DNA of 16,307 nt from JAVBPB01 sp031549965 (GTDB taxonomy: Bacteria > Bacillota > Clostridia > Lachnospirales > Lachnospiraceae): assembly GCA_031549965.1 (NCBI GenBank), contig JAVBPB010000135.1, positions 1 through 16,307 on the forward strand, in the 5' to 3' direction. The position numbers and the translations under genes are program-made. Of the stretch, positions 13,350 through 16,307 are shown in pieces. Every line of letters begins with the position of its first letter. The stretch's first letter is position 1. The notes beneath the pieces are model-generated. The model was not told the DNA's origin. It ran no database searches and worked only from the letters and a program-made list of their open reading frames with translations.

Positions 13350-13895
13350 TTGAAAAAGAATTTAAATAATGAATTATTAATTTATCCGTGCCCTATAGTA
13401 TTAGTAACATCTAAATATAATAATTATGAGAATGTATTGACAGTATCATGGACAGGTATTGCATCCTCTCATCCAGAATATGTTACTGTATCAATTAAGA
13501 ATTCAAGATTTTCTCATGAGTTAATTATAAAATCTAAAGTATTTACAATTAATATAATTAACAATGAACTCTTGAAAAAAGCAGATTATTGTGGAACATA
13601 TTCACGCAGAAATACAAATAAATTTAATGATTGCGAATTTACATGTTTATTAGGTAAGCATATTGATGTTCCCATGATAAAAGAGTGCCCTATAAATATT
13701 GAATGTAATGTTTATCAAACAATACAATTAGGTAGTCATACATTGATTATTGGAAAAGTGTTAGGTAAATATATTGATGATACAATACATATTGAAAAAT
13801 TGCATGAAGCACTTAACCCAGTTGTTTATTTTCGTCCTAATTATTATGAAATAAATAAAGCTATATTGGGGTCATATGGTAAGATGAATAAATGA
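13350..13895 (+). CDS. Flavin reductase-like FMN-binding split-barrel protein
   Basis: Predicted flavoprotein of the flavin reductase-like family (FMN-binding split barrel). The sequence follows the family order: YPCPIVLVTS (12-21), NVLTVSWTGIASSHPEYVTV (28-47), SIKNSRFSHELI (48-59), FTINIIN (65-71), then DYCGTYSRRNTNKF (78-91), which matches the flavin-phosphate-contacting D-x-x-G-x-x-S-x-x-x-x-x-K-F segment. The C-terminal half forms the rest of the barrel. Length (181 residues) is normal. It starts with TTG at 13350 behind agaaagga; no better start is available. It follows the deaminase-fold gene by 30 bases without a terminator, so the three genes are one operon. The partner oxidoreductase, if any, is not visible. 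Confidence 0.75.
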   Translation: MKKNLNNELLIYPCPIVLVTSKYNNYENVLTVSWTGIASSHPEYVTVSIKNSRFSHELIIKSKVFTINIINNELLKKADYCGTYSRRNTNKFNDCEFTCLLGKHIDVPMIKECPINIECNVYQTIQLGSHTLIIGKVLGKYIDDTIHIEKLHEALNPVVYFRPNYYEINKAILGSYGKMNK

Positions 13896-13981
13896 TTTTT
13901 AAGAAAATTATTTATTAGATAATATTTCTTTAAAATAAAGAATGGATAAATATTTCAAGATTAATATTTTGAAAAGAATTG

Positions 13982-14007
13982 ATAAAGCAATTTTTTTGCT
14001 TTATTTT
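13982..14007 (+). terminator. Hairpin terminator after the flavin-reductase-like gene
   Basis: Stem ataaagcaa (13982-13990) with ttgctttat (13996-14004) around a T5 loop, followed by tttg. The U-tract is short, so strength is uncertain. Confidence 0.55.
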
Positions 14008-14052
14008 GTGATGAAGATAAGTTGATAAAGTTAATTTAAAATAGAATTGTAT

Positions 14053-14087
14053 AACATCACATTTTAGTTTTAGATGTGGTGTTTTTT
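14053..14087 (+). terminator. Second hairpin terminator, abutting the next gene's ribosome site
   Basis: Stem aacatcacat (14053-14062) with atgtggtgtt (14074-14083), one G-U pair, then a T-run (14082-14087). It ends only about 20 bases before the ATG at 14108, so it may act as an attenuator for the downstream genes as well as a terminator for the upstream operon. Confidence 0.65.
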
Positions 14088-14107
14088 AAAGGTTGGGGGG
14101 ATTCACA

Positions 14108-14629
14108 ATGTCTGGAAAACCAATATATGATAGAAGAGATTTGACTAAGTCTCAAAAAGAAAATGAATCAATTACACTTGAAAGTGTTGAGAAAAAGTTT
14201 GGTAGAGAGAATATGTCGGTTGCAGAATTTGCAATGTATTTATGCAAAATAAAAAAATTATCTCAAGGAGAAATTACTGAAAAAACAGTCAAGAATTATA
14301 TTAAGACAATTTGTGAGAAGAGTGATGGAAGGTTGTCAATGCATGACTTTAAACATAATTCTACTAAGACAGGAAGTAAGTATGAATTAAAGCCACAATA
14401 TCATACCCTATTAATTACTTTAATGGCTACTGACTATTTTGACGGCAGACGCAATGATAGGAAATTGGCAACACGGGGAGATTTATATTTGCAACTTATT
14501 ACGAATATCAATAAATTCCTCAACGAGGGGGATAAAAAAATAATAAAAGCTAATCCTACGTATGTTAACGCTATGCTTGAAAGACATCTATCAGAGCATA
14601 TTAATGCGCAATTGACTTCTTTATTATGA
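14108..14629 (+). CDS. Unrecognised helix-turn-helix-like protein, ends at a TGA in frame with the next gene
   Basis: Not assigned to a family. The 173-residue protein is basic and mostly helical. Residues 36-70 (MSVAEFAMYL then ITEKTVKNYIKTI) read like a helix-turn-helix of the kind in which a helix named by EFAxxL is followed by a recognition helix EKTVxNYI, so DNA binding is plausible. A conserved-looking stretch ELKPQYHTLLITLMATDYFDG (93-113) follows. ATG 14108 lies after ttggggggat, a good ribosome site; the in-frame TTG at 14093 overlaps that site and is rejected. The frame stops at TGA 14627-14629, and the following frame opens two codons later in the same register, so this may be the first half of a ~396-residue protein. 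Confidence 0.6.
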   Translation: MSGKPIYDRRDLTKSQKENESITLESVEKKFGRENMSVAEFAMYLCKIKKLSQGEITEKTVKNYIKTICEKSDGRLSMHDFKHNSTKTGSKYELKPQYHTLLITLMATDYFDGRRNDRKLATRGDLYLQLITNINKFLNEGDKKIIKANPTYVNAMLERHLSEHINAQLTSLL

Positions 14630-14632
14630 ACA

Positions 14633-15298
14633 ATGTATCATTCAGATCCAGTCTTACGTTACCAACTTATGATTGAATTTTTGTCAAGTATAACAAATTT
14701 AAGGGAATGGATGGATAGATTGGATCGTAATGCAATGTCTACAAGATTAGTATATGCACATGAGTTGAATGAATTTAAAGATGCCCTATACCAAAAGGGA
14801 TTGTTTGAATCAATTAATTTGGATGAATTTTTAATTAAGTTTCTTGCTTTACGTGTGCATAATAAGGAGTATGAATATATCACCGATGATGAAAAATTAT
14901 CTCCTGCAGCTATGTATTTGGCTAAAAATCTTTTTAATATAACTATAAAAGAAGATACAGAAATTAAAAAAGTGATGAATCAGATAGATGAATTTATTTC
15001 TAATGAAAATCGTTATAAGGAAATTATAAATAAAGTAAAGAGTATTCTTGATTTAAACAATTCTCGTGAAGCAAAAATCTATGAAGATTTGAAAAAACTA
15101 ACAGCTATTCAATATATGAGACCAGAGATTTCTCCTGAAGATTATGATAGAACGGTTAGATTTACAGAATTATGTATAGCCAAGGATAAGTGGGATATAT
15201 TAAAAGTTTTTGCAACTGCAGGGAGAGGAATGATGACACCAGAAAAAATTGCAAAGATAATGGCAATTAAAGATCATTCTGAGTATAGTGAAATCTAG
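14633..15298 (+). CDS. Unrecognised helical protein, same frame as and possibly continuous with the preceding gene
   Basis: This 221-residue frame begins at ATG 14633, only one codon after the TGA that ends the previous frame and in the same register. No Shine-Dalgarno sequence precedes it (cttctttattatgaaca), so independent initiation is doubtful. Translation could come from termination-reinitiation, stop read-through, or not at all if the TGA is a recent nonsense mutation in one longer gene. The sequence is helical and charged, with MIEFLSSITNLREWMDRLDR near the start and a C-terminal EKIAKIMAIKDHSEYSEI. No enzyme motif, signal peptide or membrane segment is seen and no family is recognised. 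The long, undamaged frame suggests either real function or very recent inactivation. Confidence 0.5.
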   Translation: MYHSDPVLRYQLMIEFLSSITNLREWMDRLDRNAMSTRLVYAHELNEFKDALYQKGLFESINLDEFLIKFLALRVHNKEYEYITDDEKLSPAAMYLAKNLFNITIKEDTEIKKVMNQIDEFISNENRYKEIINKVKSILDLNNSREAKIYEDLKKLTAIQYMRPEISPEDYDRTVRFTELCIAKDKWDILKVFATAGRGMMTPEKIAKIMAIKDHSEYSEI

Positions 15299-15325
15299 GA
15301 AAAATAATTTATTGAATCTTTCCCT

Positions 15326-15353
15326 TTATAATGAAATAGTTTTTCATTATAAT
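15326..15353 (+). promoter_or_regulatory. Perfect 11-bp inverted repeat overlapping a TATAAT box
   Basis: Arms ttataatgaaa (15326-15336) and tttcattataa (15342-15352) are perfectly complementary around a 5-base centre. The right arm contains TATAAT (15348-15353), about 30 bases before the start at 15385. No T-run follows, so it does not look like a terminator. It could be an operator over a weak promoter (the -35 region tttata is poor) or an mRNA hairpin. Confidence 0.45.
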
Positions 15354-15384
15354 AAAAACATCAAATATAGAAAGGATGATTTTT

Positions 15385-15975
15385 ATGAAAATAATTAATT
15401 CCTCAGAATTATCGTACTTTGGAGAAATTCAACAGTATTCGGAATATGCAAATTATATATATGAAAATAAGACGATAATAAATACTTTAGAGCATGCTGA
15501 GCAAGATGGTAATAATTCAGAAGAATATCTAAAAAGGGCAAAGAACTATAAAGAAGAAGGAGATGAATTGCAATTACAAAGAGCATGCCGTAGTGCTACT
15601 AAAGAAGCTGTTGATTCTACTGAAAAGTTTTTGAAAGTTGGGGCTAATGTTAAAAATTTGCAAAACCGTACTTTTGAGAATTGTCGAGGAAGGCAGGAAA
15701 GAGTACAAAATACACACTTTATCATGAAGATTAATGAGGTGGTTGGTGAGACTTGGCTGACTAATGAGGAGGCAGAGTATATGGATGGTTTTAAAGATGA
15801 AGAAAATGAATGTTATAATTCACATACAGGTTTAGCATATGGGGATGTTAGCCCAAAATTGTATGAGGCGGAGAAGGCTGTAGAAATAAAGCGAAAAGTA
15901 GAAAAGGGTGTAAAAGAATTAAGAAATAGAGTCTATGCCCAGAAAACCTTATTGAAAATGGAAATTAGGTTTTAG
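15385..15975 (+). CDS. Unrecognised charged helical protein (196 residues)
   Basis: No family is recognised. The protein is rich in Glu, Lys, Asn and Tyr and probably helical. Long charged stretches such as EEYLKRAKNYKEEGDELQLQ (near 45-65) and the C-terminal AEKAVEIKRKVEKGVKELRN suggest coiled-coil segments. The middle part (about 100-150) contains RGRQERVQNTHFIMKI and ETWLTNEEAEYMDGF and looks more globular. There is no signal peptide or membrane helix. The ATG at 15385 is chosen over the in-frame ATG at 15376 because gaaagg (15370-15375) directly abuts the latter. It lies 86 bases after the preceding frame, separated by an inverted repeat that may control it. Confidence 0.55.
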   Translation: MKIINSSELSYFGEIQQYSEYANYIYENKTIINTLEHAEQDGNNSEEYLKRAKNYKEEGDELQLQRACRSATKEAVDSTEKFLKVGANVKNLQNRTFENCRGRQERVQNTHFIMKINEVVGETWLTNEEAEYMDGFKDEENECYNSHTGLAYGDVSPKLYEAEKAVEIKRKVEKGVKELRNRVYAQKTLLKMEIRF

Positions 15976-16109
15976 TAGTGTAGGTACTTGTCAATATAAT
16001 GATAATAAAAAATAGTGATGAGTTTTCTAAAGAAATTTAGACTTTTTCAAATATGGGTTGGTTTATAGTACATAAACCAGAAGGTATCAGTTAGCTGTAG
16101 TTAAAAAGG
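15976..16109. other. Intergenic DNA before the right-edge repeats
   Basis: No gene or strong terminator is seen. Short inverted pieces occur (ggtttatagtacataaacc, 16061-16079, can fold into a hairpin), but no convincing T-run follows. Confidence 0.35.
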
Positions 16110-16307
16110 GTAACTTACACGTAACTTACAATCGTCTTAAAAAGCCCTTATTTACACAATGTCATTAACTTAAACTCCCATGCCTTGCTTTCGCTCGGCA
16201 CCACCATAAATGAAACGGGTAGGTTATACTACCATTCATTCTTGTTCTGTGCTATATTAAATATAGCGGTAAAGTCGATTTCCCTTTGGGTTTAGAACCC
16301 GTAACTT
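16110..16307. mobile_element. Possible insertion-sequence end with GTAACTT direct repeats and hairpins (truncated by window edge)
   Basis: Two tandem 11-mers, gtaacttacac (16110-16120) and gtaacttacaa (16121-16131), precede atcgtcttaaaaagccc; another gtaactt closes the window (16301-16307). Between them lie the perfect hairpins gctatat-taa-atatagc (16251-16267) and gggtttagaaccc (16288-16300) and weaker ones (ggtag/ctacc around 16230). The composition is richer in G+C than the flanking DNA, with no reading frame. The GTAA start followed by a cgtcttaaaa-like block resembles IS66-type ends, but this is from memory and unconfirmed. Any transposase would lie beyond the window. Confidence 0.35.

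Noticed and set aside
14627..14629. TGA read as tryptophan by a changed genetic code
   Set aside because: ecfA2 ends with TGA in a normal ATGA overlap and other genes use TGG for Trp, so TGA is an ordinary stop here.
14627..14665. TGA as selenocysteine
   Set aside because: No convincing SECIS-type hairpin follows at the required distance and no redox motif surrounds the site.
15326..15352. Intrinsic terminator after the 14633 frame
   Set aside because: The stem is perfect but neither strand has a T-run after it; an operator or mRNA hairpin is more likely.

Overview
The window looks like chromosomal DNA from a low-GC, AT-rich anaerobic Firmicute of the class Clostridia. Reasons: strong AGGAGG-type ribosome binding sites, A/T-ending codons, TTG and GTG starts, a CD3324-type regulator, and the gene order ecfA1-ecfA2-ecfT-truA-rplM-rpsI that is usual in this group. 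The species cannot be named from the sequence.

Layout. (a) 1-4400 is loosely packed accessory DNA. It holds a repeat fragment at the left edge, a CD3324-like regulator, two unrelated GNAT acetyltransferases on opposite strands, a 284-bp transposon-like element with perfect 20-bp terminal inverted repeats, four degenerate 20-bp direct repeats, and two small unrecognised proteins (one probably secreted). (b) 4600-9062 is a conserved housekeeping block. The energy-coupling-factor (ECF) transporter module (two ATPases and the transmembrane coupling protein, overlapping genes) is followed by tRNA pseudouridine synthase TruA. A separate, very strong promoter then drives ribosomal proteins L13 and S9, ending in a clear terminator. 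(c) 9063-10920 is a graveyard of broken genes: a frameshifted fragment, a class I Fic toxin/antitoxin pair collapsed by an internal deletion, a GNAT fragment and a lysine-rich coding tail with an in-frame stop. One intact GyrI-like ligand-binding protein sits among them. (d) 10964-11780 is an intact HigB/HigA-type toxin-antitoxin operon with a perfect 18-bp palindrome inside its promoter and a clear terminator.

(e) 11899-15975 is the most interesting part. A thymidylate-kinase-like protein, a dCTP-deaminase/dUTPase-fold protein carrying two C-terminal membrane helices and a Gln where the catalytic Glu is expected, and a flavin-reductase-like protein form a tight operon (7-base overlap, then 30 bases). 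After two hairpin terminators come three unrecognised reading frames, two of which are in the same frame and separated by a single TGA. Their position beside toxin-antitoxin genes and gene debris suggests an accessory nucleotide-metabolism or conflict island; this is inference from context. (f) The last ~200 bases hold direct repeats and hairpins resembling the end of an insertion sequence. Both window edges therefore fall in repeat-like DNA.

How the genes work together: EcfA1/EcfA2/EcfT form the shared energising module for vitamin or metal uptake with substrate-binding S components encoded elsewhere. L13 and S9 are co-produced for the ribosome. HigB is held in check by HigA, which probably also represses their shared promoter. 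The joint role of the kinase/deaminase-fold/flavin-reductase trio is not known from sequence alone.
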